A DNA stretch of 64,000 bases from Gemmatimonas groenlandica (GCF_013004105.1 NZ_CP053085.1:1178001-1242000); one strand, 5' to 3'; positions 17,113 through 26,904 are shown, counted from the stretch's first letter. A program made the numbers and translations. The notes: generated from the sequence alone by a model not told the origin.

Positions 17113-17487
17113 ATGCCCCGCGTAAAATCCAACGTCGTCCGCCTCAAGCGGAAGAAGCAGATCCTCAAGCACGCCAAGGGTGCCTTTGGTGGCCGGTCCA
17201 AGCTCTGGAAGGCCGCCAAGGAAACCGTGGAGCGTGGCTGGCGCTACGCGTACCGCGATCGCAAGAACAAGAAGCGCGACTTCCGTCGCCTCTGGATCGT
17301 GCGTATCAACGCCGCCGCCCGCATGCACGACATGTCGTACAGCGTGTTCATCAACGGCCTCCACGCCGCGGGTATCGAGATCGACCGTAAGGTCCTCGCC
17401 GACCTCGCCGTGCGCGAGCCGGAAGCGTTCGCGCTCATCGCCGAGCAGGTTCGCAAGGCGATCGAGGCCAACACGGCTGCCGCGTAA
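17113..17487 (+). CDS. rplT: 50S ribosomal protein L20
   Basis: 124 residues (usually 115-120), beginning [20 protein letters not shown] and containing [20 protein letters not shown]-like and RINAAAR segments typical of L20. L20 is essential for early 50S assembly and in many bacteria represses the infC-rpmI-rplT mRNA. GAGG eight bases upstream is the likely ribosome site. Two hairpins follow the stop at 17509-17567, probably marking the operon end or a control element before pheS. Confidence 0.97.
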   Translation: MPRVKSNVVRLKRKKQILKHAKGAFGGRSKLWKAAKETVERGWRYAYRDRKNKKRDFRRLWIVRINAAARMHDMSYSVFINGLHAAGIEIDRKVLADLAVREPEAFALIAEQVRKAIEANTAAA

Positions 17488-17508
17488 CGAACACGTGCAG
17501 CACGCCGT

Positions 17509-17567
17509 GAACGGCTGCGCCGTTCGTGGTTAAGTTGTAGGGCCGGCATCGACGCGATGTCGGCCCT
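17509..17567 (+). other. Two tandem hairpins between rplT and pheS
   Basis: First hairpin 17509-17525: seven perfect pairs around a TGC loop. Second, 17539-17567: AGGGCCGGCAT pairs with ATGTCGGCCCT (one G-U pair) around a 7-base loop. The tail (TCGTG) is poor in T, so termination would be partial. The second stem buries an ATG at 17557, the earliest in-frame pheS start. Confidence 0.5.
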
Positions 17568-17631
17568 TCGTGCATCCGCGGCGGACTCGCTCCGCCACCC
17601 GTCGCGATCCCCCGATTTCCGATTTCGTCTC

Positions 17632-18642
17632 GTGCAACTTTCCGAGTACCTCGCCCAGGCGAATGCCCTCGCGCAGGACGCGCGTGCGCTCCTTGACGGG
17701 CTCGAACCCGACACGCGCCTCGACGCGGCCAAGGGGCAGCTCAACGCCCTGAAGGATGACCGGCTCGCCGCGCTCCAGGGCGCCCTCCGCGCGCTGCCAG
17801 CCGAAGATCGCCGCGCCGCCGGTACGGCGTTCAACACGCTCAAGCAGGGCATCCAGGAAGCACTCGACGTCTTCGCGGCGCGACAGGCCTCGGCGGCCGG
17901 TGTCTCGACGTTCGACGCGACGATGCCGGCGCGCGGCATGTGGCGTGGCTCGTTGCATCCGGTCACGCTCGTGATCGACGAGATCTGCGAGATCTTCCGC
18001 GAGCTCGGATTCACCATCGCCCTCGGGCCGGAAGCGGAAACGGAGTGGTACAACTTCGGCGCGCTCAACTTCCCGCCCGATCACCCGGCGATGGAGCTGC
18101 ACGACACGTTGTACCTCGGAAAGGACACGCTGCTGCGCACACACACGTCGCCGGTGCAAGTGCGTACGCTGCAGACGTACAAGCCGCCGGTGCGCGTGCT
18201 CGCACCAGGGCAGGTGTATCGCCGCGACTTCTTCGACGCGACACACGCGCCGGCGTTCATGCAGTTGGAAGGACTGGCCGTGGACGAAGGCATTTCGTTC
18301 GTGGATCTCAAGGCCACACTCGCCGAGTTCGCGCGTCGGTTCTACGGCGCCTCGCGTCGCGTACGCTTCGGTCCGTCGTATTTTCCGTTCGTCGAGCCGG
18401 GCGCGCAGATGGATGTCGAAGTGGATCTGAACGACGGCAAGGGTCTGCGTTGGGTCGAGATCCTCGGCTGTGGTATGGTGCACCCGCATGTGCTCGAGGA
18501 CGCAGGCCTCGACAGCGAGAAGTTCACCGGATGGGCGTTCGGTATGGGACCGGCGCGCATTGCGATGTCGCGCTACGACATCAGCGACATCCGTGTTCTG
18601 TACGATTCCGACGTCCGTTTCCTGGAGCAGTTCGCGCGATGA
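17632..18642 (+). CDS. pheS: Phenylalanine--tRNA ligase alpha subunit
   Basis: About 336 residues. An N-terminal coiled-coil arm precedes the class II catalytic core. That core has HPVTLVIDEICEIFRELGF (motif 1 region), VYRRDFFDATHAPAFMQLEG (motif 2) and GFGMGP-type motif 3, here WAFGMGPARIAM. It joins PheT in an alpha2beta2 synthetase charging tRNA-Phe. The start is uncertain: GTG 17632 gives the usual family N terminus, whereas ATG 17557 would add 25 residues and lies inside a strong hairpin. The stop overlaps pheT by four bases. Confidence 0.93.
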   Translation: MQLSEYLAQANALAQDARALLDGLEPDTRLDAAKGQLNALKDDRLAALQGALRALPAEDRRAAGTAFNTLKQGIQEALDVFAARQASAAGVSTFDATMPARGMWRGSLHPVTLVIDEICEIFRELGFTIALGPEAETEWYNFGALNFPPDHPAMELHDTLYLGKDTLLRTHTSPVQVRTLQTYKPPVRVLAPGQVYRRDFFDATHAPAFMQLEGLAVDEGISFVDLKATLAEFARRFYGASRRVRFGPSYFPFVEPGAQMDVEVDLNDGKGLRWVEILGCGMVHPHVLEDAGLDSEKFTGWAFGMGPARIAMSRYDISDIRVLYDSDVRFLEQFAR

Positions 18643-21080
18643 TCGTTTCTCATGAATGGCTCAAACAGTTCGTGCCGCACACGCGTTCCGCGCAGGACAT
18701 CGGTGATGCGCTCAGCCGACACTGTGTCACGCTAGACCACATCGAGCGGCTCGGTGCCGAACTCGCGTCGTTCGTCGTCGCGCAGGTCGTCGAAGCCGGG
18801 CGCCATCCCAATTCCGATCATCTGTGGGTGACCAAAGTGGACGATGGCAGCGGGACGCTGCTCGATGTCGTCTGCGGCGCGCCGAATGTCGTGGTCGGCA
18901 CCAAGTATCCGTTCGCACGCACCGGCACGATCATGCCGGGTGGCCTCAAGATCGAAAAGCGTAAGATTCGCGGCGAGACGAGCAACGGGATGCTCTGCTC
19001 GTCGCGTGAGCTCGGCCTCGGTCAGGAGCACGACGGCATCCTCGCGCTCGAGACCGACGCCGCGCCGGGCACACCGTTGCTCGACGTGCTGCCGATTGCC
19101 GATGCACGACTCGATCTCGACGTGTTGCCGAATCGCCCCGATCTGCTGTCGCATGTCGGCGTGGCGCGCGAAGTCGCCGCCGTGCTTGGCGTGCCGATGT
19201 CCGAGCGTCCCGCCGAGATCGCGTCGGCCGCGCCCAATGTGCCGGTGCACGGTGCCCCGTCGAGTGCCGCCGGCGCGCAGGCGACGGTACGGATCGACGA
19301 TGCCGTCAGCTGTCCGCGGTACGTCGCGGCAGTGATTACCGGCGTCCAGGTCGGCCCGAGTCCCGATTGGCTGCGCCAGCGGCTCGAGAGCATCGGACAG
19401 CGCAGCATCAGCAACGTCGTCGATGCCACCAACTATGTGCTGCACGGCCTCGGTCAGCCCGTGCATGCCTTCGATCTCGCCAAGCTGGCGGGCAAGGGTA
19501 TCGTGGTGCGGCCAACGATCGATGGTGAATCGATCGTGACGCTTGATGGCACGATGCGGTCGCTCACGGCCGGAACGACGGTGATCTGCGACGGCGAACG
19601 TCCGGTCGCCCTGGCCGGTTTGATGGGTGGGCTCGACAGCGAAGTTACGGCCACCACGACGGACGTGCTGTTGGAAGTCGCCGTCTTCGAGCCGCGATTC
19701 GTGCGTCGGGTACGTCGCGCCGTCAATTTATCTACCGATGCCTCGTATCGCTTCGAACGCGGTATCGACGGCGGCAACACGCTCGAGGTGGCGCGCACGG
19801 CCGCCGCGCTCATCACGCAGGTCGCCGGTGGTCAGGTCGTCGAGTTCATCGACGTGGGTGCGCCAATGGCCGCGCGCAGTGCGGTGACGGTGCGTCCGTC
19901 ACGGCTCGCGCGCGTCTTGGGTGTCGTCGTGGCGCCGTCGGAGATTCGCCATCGCTTGGAGTCACTCGGCTGCACCGTCGTCGAAGACGCCCACGGTTTG
20001 GTCGTCACGCCGCCCACGTGGCGACATGATCTGCTCATCGAAGTGGACCTGATCGAAGAAGTCGCGCGACTCGTTGGATTCGATACACTGCCCGACGAAT
20101 TGCGGCCGTTCCGGCCGGGCAATGCACCCGATCATCCGCTGCATCTCGCCGGTCGACGGGTCCGTGATCTGTTGGTGGGTATGGGACTCGCCGAGACGCG
20201 ACCGATGCCGTTCACCAGCACTGGAGACGAGCATACGCCGCGCGTGCGCAATCCCCTGGCCGATGACGAACCGTTCTTGCGCGCGTCGATCATCGACACG
20301 CTGGCCCGACGTGCGGAGTACAACCTCACGCGGATGCAGGGCAACCTGCGGTTGTTCGAGGTTGGCAACGTCTTCATCGGCACAGCGGACCGACTCCCGC
20401 GTGAGGAAGTCCGTGTCGGCGCCCTGATTATGGGCAGTCGTCGTCCGGCCCATTTTACGGAGCCGCAGCCGCCGGCGTTCGACCTGTGGGACGCGAAGGA
20501 GATTGCCGTGCGCGTGCTTTCGGCGGCCTTCCCCGGCCAGTCGGCCACGGTCGTGGCCGGATCGACGCCTGCCATCTGGACGCTTGCCGTCGAAGGACGG
20601 GGAGAGGTCGGTCGTGTCGAGACTGTCGCCCTCGACCGGCCGGTGTGGGCCAGTGAGGCCTTCGGGATCGAAGTCACGTTGGGTGTAATGCCCTCGGCCG
20701 ACGTGGCGGCGCCGCGCGCCAACGGGCATGATACCAGTCCGGTGGAGCGTCAATCCCCGGCTTCGGCGGGCGTCCGCTTCTCGGCGCTTCCGACCACGCC
20801 GGCGGCCGAAATCGATCTCGCGTTGTTGGTACCGGACGGCGTTGCCGCCGCGACGGTCGAGCAGGCGCTGCGCAGTGCCGGTGGTGAACTGCTCGAACAG
20901 GTCACGCTGTTCGACGAATTCCGTGGAGCCGGTGTGCCAGAGGCCCATCGGAGCCTGGGGTGGCGGTTGACGTTCCGGCATCCGGAGCGCACCCTGCGGG
21001 ACAAGGAAATCGAAGGTCGGCGCGCCCGCCTGCTGGATCTCCTCGACAAGGAACTCGGTATCCGTCCTCGTGCGTCCTGA
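18639..21080 (+). CDS. pheT: Phenylalanine--tRNA ligase beta subunit
   Basis: 813 residues. It starts MIVSHEWLKQFV and has, in order, an EMAP/OB tRNA-binding domain (about 40-150), B3/B4 editing domain (about 215-390, with SNVVDATNYVL), B5 domain, a catalytic-like core (YRFERGID upstream) and a C-terminal ferredoxin-like anticodon-binding domain (about 715-810, FRGAGVPEAHRSLGWRL). The B3/B4 domain edits mischarged Tyr-tRNA-Phe. ATG start overlaps the pheS stop; the end overlaps the next small gene by 11 bases. Confidence 0.95.
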   Translation: MIVSHEWLKQFVPHTRSAQDIGDALSRHCVTLDHIERLGAELASFVVAQVVEAGRHPNSDHLWVTKVDDGSGTLLDVVCGAPNVVVGTKYPFARTGTIMPGGLKIEKRKIRGETSNGMLCSSRELGLGQEHDGILALETDAAPGTPLLDVLPIADARLDLDVLPNRPDLLSHVGVAREVAAVLGVPMSERPAEIASAAPNVPVHGAPSSAAGAQATVRIDDAVSCPRYVAAVITGVQVGPSPDWLRQRLESIGQRSISNVVDATNYVLHGLGQPVHAFDLAKLAGKGIVVRPTIDGESIVTLDGTMRSLTAGTTVICDGERPVALAGLMGGLDSEVTATTTDVLLEVAVFEPRFVRRVRRAVNLSTDASYRFERGIDGGNTLEVARTAAALITQVAGGQVVEFIDVGAPMAARSAVTVRPSRLARVLGVVVAPSEIRHRLESLGCTVVEDAHGLVVTPPTWRHDLLIEVDLIEEVARLVGFDTLPDELRPFRPGNAPDHPLHLAGRRVRDLLVGMGLAETRPMPFTSTGDEHTPRVRNPLADDEPFLRASIIDTLARRAEYNLTRMQGNLRLFEVGNVFIGTADRLPREEVRVGALIMGSRRPAHFTEPQPPAFDLWDAKEIAVRVLSAAFPGQSATVVAGSTPAIWTLAVEGRGEVGRVETVALDRPVWASEAFGIEVTLGVMPSADVAAPRANGHDTSPVERQSPASAGVRFSALPTTPAAEIDLALLVPDGVAAATVEQALRSAGGELLEQVTLFDEFRGAGVPEAHRSLGWRLTFRHPERTLRDKEIEGRRARLLDLLDKELGIRPRAS

Positions 21081-21510
21081 AACCGCCGCGTTTCGCGAAC
21101 TCGATACGCTCGTTCGTAACCTCAGCGACCAGCTGGCGGGGTACCGCCGGCGTGCGCTGTCGGCCGAGTCGCGTACGCGTGAGCTCGAGCAGCTGGTGGC
21201 GGAGCGTGACGGGACGCTGATCGAGGTTCGGGCGGATGGACAGCGATCGAATCAGGCGCGGGCACTGCTCGAGGCCAAGGTTCGGGAACTGGAAGCCAAG
21301 GCTGAGCTGGCCAAGGCTGAAGTGGTTCGCGTGCAAGCAGCCTTCGCGGCGGCGGCGGAGGCCGCTACGCCGCAGGCGGTCGACAGCGAACTGGCCCGTG
21401 AGAATGAGCGGTTGCGGACTCGCCTCGCCGAGGCCGGGGAGAAAACCACGCAACTCGGAGAGCGGGTGCGCTTTCTCCGTCAGCAGATCGGGCACGGAGC
21501 GGAGCGGTGA
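21070..21510 (+). CDS. Short coiled-coil protein upstream of zapA
   Basis: 146 residues, nearly all predicted coiled coil: FRELDTLVRNLSDQLAGYRR and later Glu/Ala/Arg heptads through to the C terminus. No recognised domain, no membrane segment. GTG start inside the pheT end; the stop overlaps zapA by four bases, so it is co-translated with ZapA. By position and shape it may be a ZapB-like partner in Z-ring assembly, but this rests on context only. Low-complexity heptads make homology assignment risky. Confidence 0.6.
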   Translation: MRPETAAFRELDTLVRNLSDQLAGYRRRALSAESRTRELEQLVAERDGTLIEVRADGQRSNQARALLEAKVRELEAKAELAKAEVVRVQAAFAAAAEAATPQAVDSELARENERLRTRLAEAGEKTTQLGERVRFLRQQIGHGAER

Positions 21511-21818
21511 TCGACAGCAAGCTTGTCGTCAAAGTCCGGATCGTCGGCGAGGAGTACACCCTCCGCACTGAGGCATCACCGGAGCACACCAAAGCGGTGG
21601 CCGAACACGTGGACCGAACGATCCGGGCCATCATGGGTGGCGGTTCCACGATGGAGACGCAGAAGGCGGCGATCCTGGCCGCGCTGCAGATCACGGATGA
21701 GCTCTTCCGTGAGCGCGCGGCCGTCGAGTTGCTGTCGACGGATATCCGACAGCTGGCCGCTGACATTCGCCCGCTGCTTCCTCCCGCCAAGCGTGGCGAG
21801 GACGGCAATCCGGTCTGA
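21507..21818 (+). CDS. zapA: Cell division protein ZapA
   Basis: 103 residues (family about 90-110). A globular N-terminal head with KLVVKVRIVGEEYTLR and SPEHTKAVAEHVDRTIR is followed by a long helix for dimer or tetramer formation, including KAAILAALQITDELF. ZapA bundles FtsZ filaments at the division site. It follows pheT in many bacteria. The GTG start is coupled to the preceding coiled-coil gene. A structured non-coding stretch follows, as expected if a 6S RNA gene is present, since zapA is a frequent 6S neighbour. Confidence 0.88.
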   Translation: MIDSKLVVKVRIVGEEYTLRTEASPEHTKAVAEHVDRTIRAIMGGGSTMETQKAAILAALQITDELFRERAAVELLSTDIRQLAADIRPLLPPAKRGEDGNPV

Positions 21819-21829
21819 GAAACGGCTCG

Positions 21830-22040
21830 TCCGCGGAAATGAGCGGGCGGGACGGCCGTCGTCTGATGCTCCCCGTTGCGGGTGCCCCGACGCGTCCGTA
21901 CGTTCTGAAAGTCAACGGCATGCGCGCACCCCTGTGCCGCGGCAGCGGAGGTCGCTCCCTCTCCGCCGGCCGCGGCGCATCGTGATAGTCGCCCGTGCCG
22001 TGCGCACGATAGATCCGCTGGAAAACGATCAAGAACCCGC
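21830..22040 (+). ncRNA. ssrS: Candidate structured RNA, possibly 6S RNA
   Basis: The 250 bases between zapA and rny contain no plausible gene but fold strongly. A central hairpin at 21936-21976 pairs GCCGCGGC with GCCGCGGC and GCGGAG with CTCCGC around a 10-base loop. Flanking segments (CGGGC..GAC near 21846 and GTC GCCCG near 21988) can close an outer stem. This gives the long rod with internal bubbles that typifies 6S RNA, which sequesters sigma-70 RNA polymerase. In many bacteria 6S lies just after zapA. Ends are approximate, and it could instead be an rny leader. Confidence 0.4.
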
Positions 22041-22068
22041 GCTCAACCGCGGTGGAGCATAGATCCTC

Positions 22069-23655
22069 ATGGGCGAGATTCCCGCAGCGGCGCTAGTTGG
22101 CGCCCTTGGGTTTGTCGCGGCTGTCGTCGCGTACGTTGTCGGACGACAGTCGTGGCGTAAGGTGGAGACGACCGAACAACAGCGAGCGCTCGTCGTCGCC
22201 GAAGAGGGCGCGGTGCGCGTCATTGATGAGGCGAAACGCGAAGCGGAAACGCTCAGGCGGGGCGCGATCGTCGCAGGTAAGGAGGAAGTACTTCAGCTCC
22301 GGGAGTCGCACGAGCAGGATGTGCGGCAACGTCGCGTCGAGCTCGAGCGCGAGGAGAAGCGGGTGCTCGAGCGCGAAGCCCAGCTCGACCGTGCTCGCGA
22401 GTCACTCGAGAGCCGCGAACAGGAAGTACAGCGGCGGGGATCCGAGCTCGGGCGACGAGAGACGGTGGCCACGTCGAAGGAGCAGGACCTCGACAAGCTC
22501 ATCGCGGACGAACGTCGCAAACTCGAACAGTTGGCGGGCCTCAGCGCTGACCAGGCGAAGGCCGAGCTGATTCGTCGGCTTGAAGACGAAGCGCTGGCTG
22601 ACGCAGCGAGTCGGCTGCGCGAGATTCGCGAGTCGGCCAAGCGCAACGCGGACCGGGAGGCCAAGAAGATCGTGGCGCTCGCGGTGCAACGTGTCGCTGC
22701 CGAAACGACGGCCGAGAGCACGGTGTCGGCCGTTTCGCTGCCGAATGACGAGATGAAGGGACGCATCATCGGCCGCGAGGGACGGAACATCCGCGCCTTC
22801 GAACTGGCGACCGGCGTGGACGTGATCATCGATGACACGCCGGACACCGTGGTGGTGTCCTGCTTCGATCCGGTTCGGCGCGAAACGGCACGCCTCGCTC
22901 TCGAGAAGCTCGTGAGCGACGGCCGCATCCATCCGGGGCGCATCGAAGAAGTGGTCGCGAAGGCGCGCAAGGAGGTCGAAGTCGCGATCATCGAAACCGG
23001 TGAACAAGCCGCCTACGACGTCGGTGTGGCGGGATTGCATCCCGAACTCATCAAGCTCATCGGCCGCATGAAGTGGCGTACCAGCTACGGCCAGAACATC
23101 CTGTCGCATTCGAAAGAAGTCGCGTGGCTGGCCGGCATGATGGCCGCCGAGCTCGGGCTGGATGTCGCGCTCGCCAAGCGCGGCGCGCTGTTGCACGACA
23201 TCGGCAAAGTGCTCACGCATGAGCACGAAGGCACGCACGTCCAGCTCGGCGTCGAAGTCGCCACCAAGTACGGCGAGAATCCGTTGGTGGTGAATTGCAT
23301 TGCGGCCCACCACGACGACGTGCCGCACGAGAGTGAGGTGTCGGTGCTCGTGCAGGCCGGCGACAGTATTTCCGGGTCGCGCCCCGGTGCGCGGCGCGAG
23401 GCTTTCGAGACCTACGTGAAGCGGCTGGAAGGACTGGAGAAGATCGCCTCGAGCTATCGCGGCGTGGAGCGGGTGTTTGCGATCCAGGCCGGCCGAGAGA
23501 TCCGCGTCGTTGTCACGCCGGAACAGGTGGACGACACGCGGATGACCGCGCTCTCCGAAGAGATTGCGCGTCGCATCGAGTCCGAGCTCCAGTATCCGGG
23601 GCAGATCAAAGTCGTGGTCATCCGAGAGAGCCGGGCGGTGGATTTTGCGCGCTGA
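22069..23655 (+). CDS. rny: Ribonuclease Y
   Basis: 528 residues. A single N-terminal membrane segment ([17 protein letters not shown]) anchors a long coiled coil (about 30-200). A KH RNA-binding domain (about 220-285, [15 protein letters not shown]) and an HD domain follow, with [25 protein letters not shown] (His376-Asp377) and [11 protein letters not shown]. RNase Y is the membrane-bound endonuclease that starts mRNA decay in bacteria lacking or supplementing RNase E. Its stop lies inside the folD start region. Confidence 0.96.
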   Translation: MGEIPAAALVGALGFVAAVVAYVVGRQSWRKVETTEQQRALVVAEEGAVRVIDEAKREAETLRRGAIVAGKEEVLQLRESHEQDVRQRRVELEREEKRVLEREAQLDRARESLESREQEVQRRGSELGRRETVATSKEQDLDKLIADERRKLEQLAGLSADQAKAELIRRLEDEALADAASRLREIRESAKRNADREAKKIVALAVQRVAAETTAESTVSAVSLPNDEMKGRIIGREGRNIRAFELATGVDVIIDDTPDTVVVSCFDPVRRETARLALEKLVSDGRIHPGRIEEVVAKARKEVEVAIIETGEQAAYDVGVAGLHPELIKLIGRMKWRTSYGQNILSHSKEVAWLAGMMAAELGLDVALAKRGALLHDIGKVLTHEHEGTHVQLGVEVATKYGENPLVVNCIAAHHDDVPHESEVSVLVQAGDSISGSRPGARREAFETYVKRLEGLEKIASSYRGVERVFAIQAGREIRVVVTPEQVDDTRMTALSEEIARRIESELQYPGQIKVVVIRESRAVDFAR

Positions 23656-24529
23656 ACTGATCGACGGAAAGGCGATTGCAGCGAGCGTGCGCGCCGACGT
23701 GGCGCGCGACGTCGCCGGACTGCGCGAACGTGGTGTAGTGCCGGGCCTCACCGTCGTACTCGTCGGCGACGATATGGCCAGTGCGACCTACGTGGGAGCC
23801 AAGGAGAAGGCGTCTCGCGAGGCTGGCATGGCGGGCGGCACCATTCGTCTGCCCGCCGACACGACGCAGGACGCGTTGCTGTCGCTCATCACGCAGCTCA
23901 ACGGCGACGCGGCGGTGCACGGGATCCTCGTGCAGATGCCCCTCCCCAAGCACATCGATCCGGATACGGTGATCCGACATATCCGCCCCGACAAGGATGT
24001 GGATGGCTTCCACCCGGAGAACGTGGGCAAGCTGCTGATCGGACACACTGACGGCTTTGTGTCCTGCACACCGGCGGGCGTGATCGAGATGCTGCTGCGG
24101 AGCGGCGTAGAGACGCGCGGCGCCGAAGTAGTGGTGGTCGGCCGCAGCAACATCGTCGGTAAGCCGATGGCCGCGCTGCTCGTGCAGGCACGGGCCGGTG
24201 GTGATGCCACGGTGACGATCTGTCATAGCCGTACGAAAGACCTGGCGTCGCACACGCGTCGTGCCGACATCTTGATCGTAGCGGCGGGCCGCGCCGAGAT
24301 GATCACGGGTGACATGATCAAGCCCGGGGCGGTGGTGATCGACGTCGGCATGAACAGCGTGCCCGACGCCACGCGCGCGAAAGGGAGTCGCTTGTGCGGC
24401 GACGTGCATTTCGCGAGCGCCGCGGAAGTCGCGTCACGTATCACGCCCGTTCCCGGTGGTGTCGGGCCGATGACCATCGCGATGTTGCTCCGCAACACGG
24501 TGCGTGCGGCCGAACGCACGGTGAGCTGA
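23645..24529 (+). CDS. folD: Bifunctional methylenetetrahydrofolate dehydrogenase / methenyl-THF cyclohydrolase
   Basis: About 294 residues. Signatures are [20 protein letters not shown] (with catalytic Tyr and Lys), [25 protein letters not shown], and the NADP-binding [17 protein letters not shown], ending with [15 protein letters not shown]. It oxidises 5,10-methylene-THF and hydrolyses methenyl-THF, supplying formyl-THF and NADPH. No ATG gives the expected N terminus; TTG 23645 does, and it overlaps the rny stop by 11 bases. A longer frame upstream would run inside rny. Confidence 0.94.
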   Translation: MRAELIDGKAIAASVRADVARDVAGLRERGVVPGLTVVLVGDDMASATYVGAKEKASREAGMAGGTIRLPADTTQDALLSLITQLNGDAAVHGILVQMPLPKHIDPDTVIRHIRPDKDVDGFHPENVGKLLIGHTDGFVSCTPAGVIEMLLRSGVETRGAEVVVVGRSNIVGKPMAALLVQARAGGDATVTICHSRTKDLASHTRRADILIVAAGRAEMITGDMIKPGAVVIDVGMNSVPDATRAKGSRLCGDVHFASAAEVASRITPVPGGVGPMTIAMLLRNTVRAAERTVS

Positions 24530-24534
24530 GTCGC

Positions 24535-25776
24535 ATGGCTGGGCGCCGCGCGAGCGGATATCAGAGCTACGGACCGCCGGTGCCCTCCGACGAAGCACCG
24601 GGCAGCGCGCCGGAATCGGCGATCGCCGTGCACACGCTCACGAGTGCGGCCAAGGATCTGATCGAGGGGGCGTTTCCACCGTTGTGGGTGCGCGGTGAGG
24701 TCAGCGATTTCAAGGCGCATCGGAACGGGCATTGGTATTTCGCCTTGCGCGACGCCGAGGCGCAGGTGAAGTGCGTGATCTGGAGTTCGGCCGCCAAGCG
24801 CATTCCGGCGCCGCCCGATGACGGCATGCAGGTGCTCGCCTACGGTCAGATGACGGTCTGGCCGGTACGCGGCGATCTGCAATTTTCCGTGCGCGCGCTC
24901 GAGGCCGAAGGCGATGGTCTGTGGCGCAAGGCGCTCGAACGTACGCGCCTGAGCCTCGAGAAGGACGGGCTCCTCGATCCCGCCCGCAAGCGCGCGCTGC
25001 CGGCGTTCCCGCGGCGCATCGCCGTGATCACGAGCCCCGATGGCGCGGCGATGCATGACATCATCACCGTCGCGCGCGCGCGCAGCGCCGACGTGGAGAT
25101 CGTGATCGTCGCCGCCAAGGTACAGGGCGAGGGCGCGCCGGAATCACTCGTGGCCGCGATCGAACGCGTGAGCCGTTGGCAGGACGCCGACGTGCTCATC
25201 ATCGGACGTGGAGGCGGTGCACGCGAGGACTTGTGGGCGTTCAACGACGAGCGCGTGGCCCGGGCACTAGCGGCGTGTCCGATCCCCACGATCTCGGCCG
25301 TTGGCCACGAGGTCGACGTCACCATCTGTGACCTGGTGGCCGACGTGCGCGCGGCTACGCCGTCGGCCGCGGCCGAACTGGCCGTGCCGTCGCGTCGCGA
25401 AGTCATCGCCCGTGTCGAGTCGCTCGGAAATCGACTGGCCGCCGCCGCGCGGCGGCGTGAGGAGCGCGCCATCGCATCGCTGGCCCAGGTGCAGAAGCGG
25501 TTGGGGCTCGCCGCGACGCGCATCGTGGAGCGTCGTCGCTCCCGTGTCGAGTCTCTGGCCGGTCAGCTTCATGCGCTCTCACCATTGAGCACGTTAGCGC
25601 GCGGTTTTGCGGTAGCGCGAACGCCCGCGGGCGCTACTTTGAGCGGACGGGATCAGTTCGTATCGGGAGCCCCATTCGATCTGTGGCTCCGGGACGGCAT
25701 TGTGTCGGCGATCGCCGGGACGGGGCGTTCGCTCCCCGAGTCGGTTCCAGGGTTTCCACCTGAGGAGGGCGTATGA
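24535..25776 (+). CDS. xseA: Exodeoxyribonuclease VII large subunit
   Basis: 413 residues. An OB-fold N domain (about 25-130) has LWVRGEVSDFKAHRNGHWYF and AQVKCVIW. A catalytic domain follows with RIAVITSPDGAAMHDII, IIGRGGGAREDLWAFNDE and the ISAVGHEVDVTICD-VADVRAATPSAAAE segment. The C-terminal part is coiled coil. XseA with XseB degrades single-stranded DNA to oligonucleotides. It follows folD by five bases and overlaps xseB by four. Confidence 0.95.
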   Translation: MAGRRASGYQSYGPPVPSDEAPGSAPESAIAVHTLTSAAKDLIEGAFPPLWVRGEVSDFKAHRNGHWYFALRDAEAQVKCVIWSSAAKRIPAPPDDGMQVLAYGQMTVWPVRGDLQFSVRALEAEGDGLWRKALERTRLSLEKDGLLDPARKRALPAFPRRIAVITSPDGAAMHDIITVARARSADVEIVIVAAKVQGEGAPESLVAAIERVSRWQDADVLIIGRGGGAREDLWAFNDERVARALAACPIPTISAVGHEVDVTICDLVADVRAATPSAAAELAVPSRREVIARVESLGNRLAAAARRREERAIASLAQVQKRLGLAATRIVERRRSRVESLAGQLHALSPLSTLARGFAVARTPAGATLSGRDQFVSGAPFDLWLRDGIVSAIAGTGRSLPESVPGFPPEEGV

Positions 25777-25985
25777 GCTTCGAACAGTCACTGACCCGCC
25801 TCGAGGAGATCGTGCGCGAGCTCGAGCGCAACGACGTCGATCTCGAGCAGGCGCTTCGCCTTTTCGAGGAAGGCATCACCCATCTGCGCACGGCGGGCGA
25901 GGCGCTCAAGACGGTCGATGCGCGCGTACAGCAGCTGGTCGAGGCGGCCGATGGGTCGTTCTCGGTCGTCGAGCTGGGCGACTGA
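25773..25985 (+). CDS. xseB: Exodeoxyribonuclease VII small subunit
   Basis: 70 residues, the usual XseB size. The sequence SFEQSLTRLEEIVRELERND and LEQALRLFEEGITHLR is the two-helix hairpin that binds the XseA coiled coil. ATG 25773 overlaps the xseA stop, so the two subunits are made together. Five bases separate it from the prenyl synthase gene, a common xseB-ispA-dxs arrangement. Confidence 0.95.
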   Translation: MSFEQSLTRLEEIVRELERNDVDLEQALRLFEEGITHLRTAGEALKTVDARVQQLVEAADGSFSVVELGD

Positions 25986-25989
25986 CGCG

Positions 25990-26904
25990 ATGACGCCGGT
26001 CGGAACCAGTACTGAGACCTCGGCGCCGTCGTTCGCGACCGAACGCGCCGCCGTGCAGCAGGCGCTCGACGCGTTTTGCGCGCGCTGGCTCGGCGACATC
26101 GCGCCGCTGACCGCCGAGGCGATCCGGTACTCGCTCCTTGGGGAGGGGAAGCGACTGCGCGCGATCCTCCTGATGGAGGCCTACCGCGCCTGTGGCGGCA
26201 CCGGCGACGCCCGGGACCTCGCGGCCTCGGTCGAGGTCGTGCACGCGTATTCGCTGGTGCACGATGACCTTCCGTGCATGGACGACGACGACGTCCGGCG
26301 TGGTCGACCCACGGTGCACCGGGTGTATGGGGTGCCAGTGGCGACGGCCGCCGGATTGGCGATGGTGCCGATGGCGGCGCGCAGCGCCTGGCACGCCTCG
26401 AAGGCGATGGGCCTCTCCGATGCCGTTTCCGGCGATATCGTGCGCGATCTGATGGACGCCTCCGGTGCCGGTGGGATGATCGGCGGTCAGCTCCTCGATC
26501 TCGAGGCCGAAGGGGTACACCTTACACTCGAGGCGCTGGAGCGAGTGCACCGTCTCAAGACGGGTGCGCTGATCATGGCGTCCGTCACACTGGGGGCACG
26601 CGCCGCGCTCGCGTCCGAGTCGCGCCGACGGGCGCTGGCCCAGTATGGCGCGGCCATCGGACTCGCGTTTCAGATCGCCGACGATGTGCTGGACATCACG
26701 GCGACCACCGATCAGTTGGGGAAGACGGCAGGGCGCGATATCGCGCTGCACAAGAGCACCTATCCCGCGCTTCTGGGCGTGGATGGAGCGATTGAGCGCG
26801 CTGTGGCGTTAGTCGAAGAAGCATGTCGTGCGCTGGCGGACGAGGGGCTGCTGACCCCCACGCTCGACCAGCTGGCTCGCTATATCGTGGAACGGCGTTC
26901 GTAG
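25990..26904 (+). CDS. ispA: Polyprenyl synthetase, probably farnesyl/geranylgeranyl diphosphate synthase
   Basis: 304 residues. The first Asp-rich motif is HDDLPCMDDDDVRRG (DDxxD with the two-residue insert typical of bacterial FPP synthases) and the second is FQIADDVLD. LLGEGKRLRAILLMEAY is the usual N-terminal isoprenoid-binding segment. It condenses isopentenyl diphosphate with allylic diphosphates. Position between xseB and dxs, as in Escherichia coli, supports IspA. Chain length cannot be fixed from the motif alone. Confidence 0.88.
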   Translation: MTPVGTSTETSAPSFATERAAVQQALDAFCARWLGDIAPLTAEAIRYSLLGEGKRLRAILLMEAYRACGGTGDARDLAASVEVVHAYSLVHDDLPCMDDDDVRRGRPTVHRVYGVPVATAAGLAMVPMAARSAWHASKAMGLSDAVSGDIVRDLMDASGAGGMIGGQLLDLEAEGVHLTLEALERVHRLKTGALIMASVTLGARAALASESRRRALAQYGAAIGLAFQIADDVLDITATTDQLGKTAGRDIALHKSTYPALLGVDGAIERAVALVEEACRALADEGLLTPTLDQLARYIVERRS

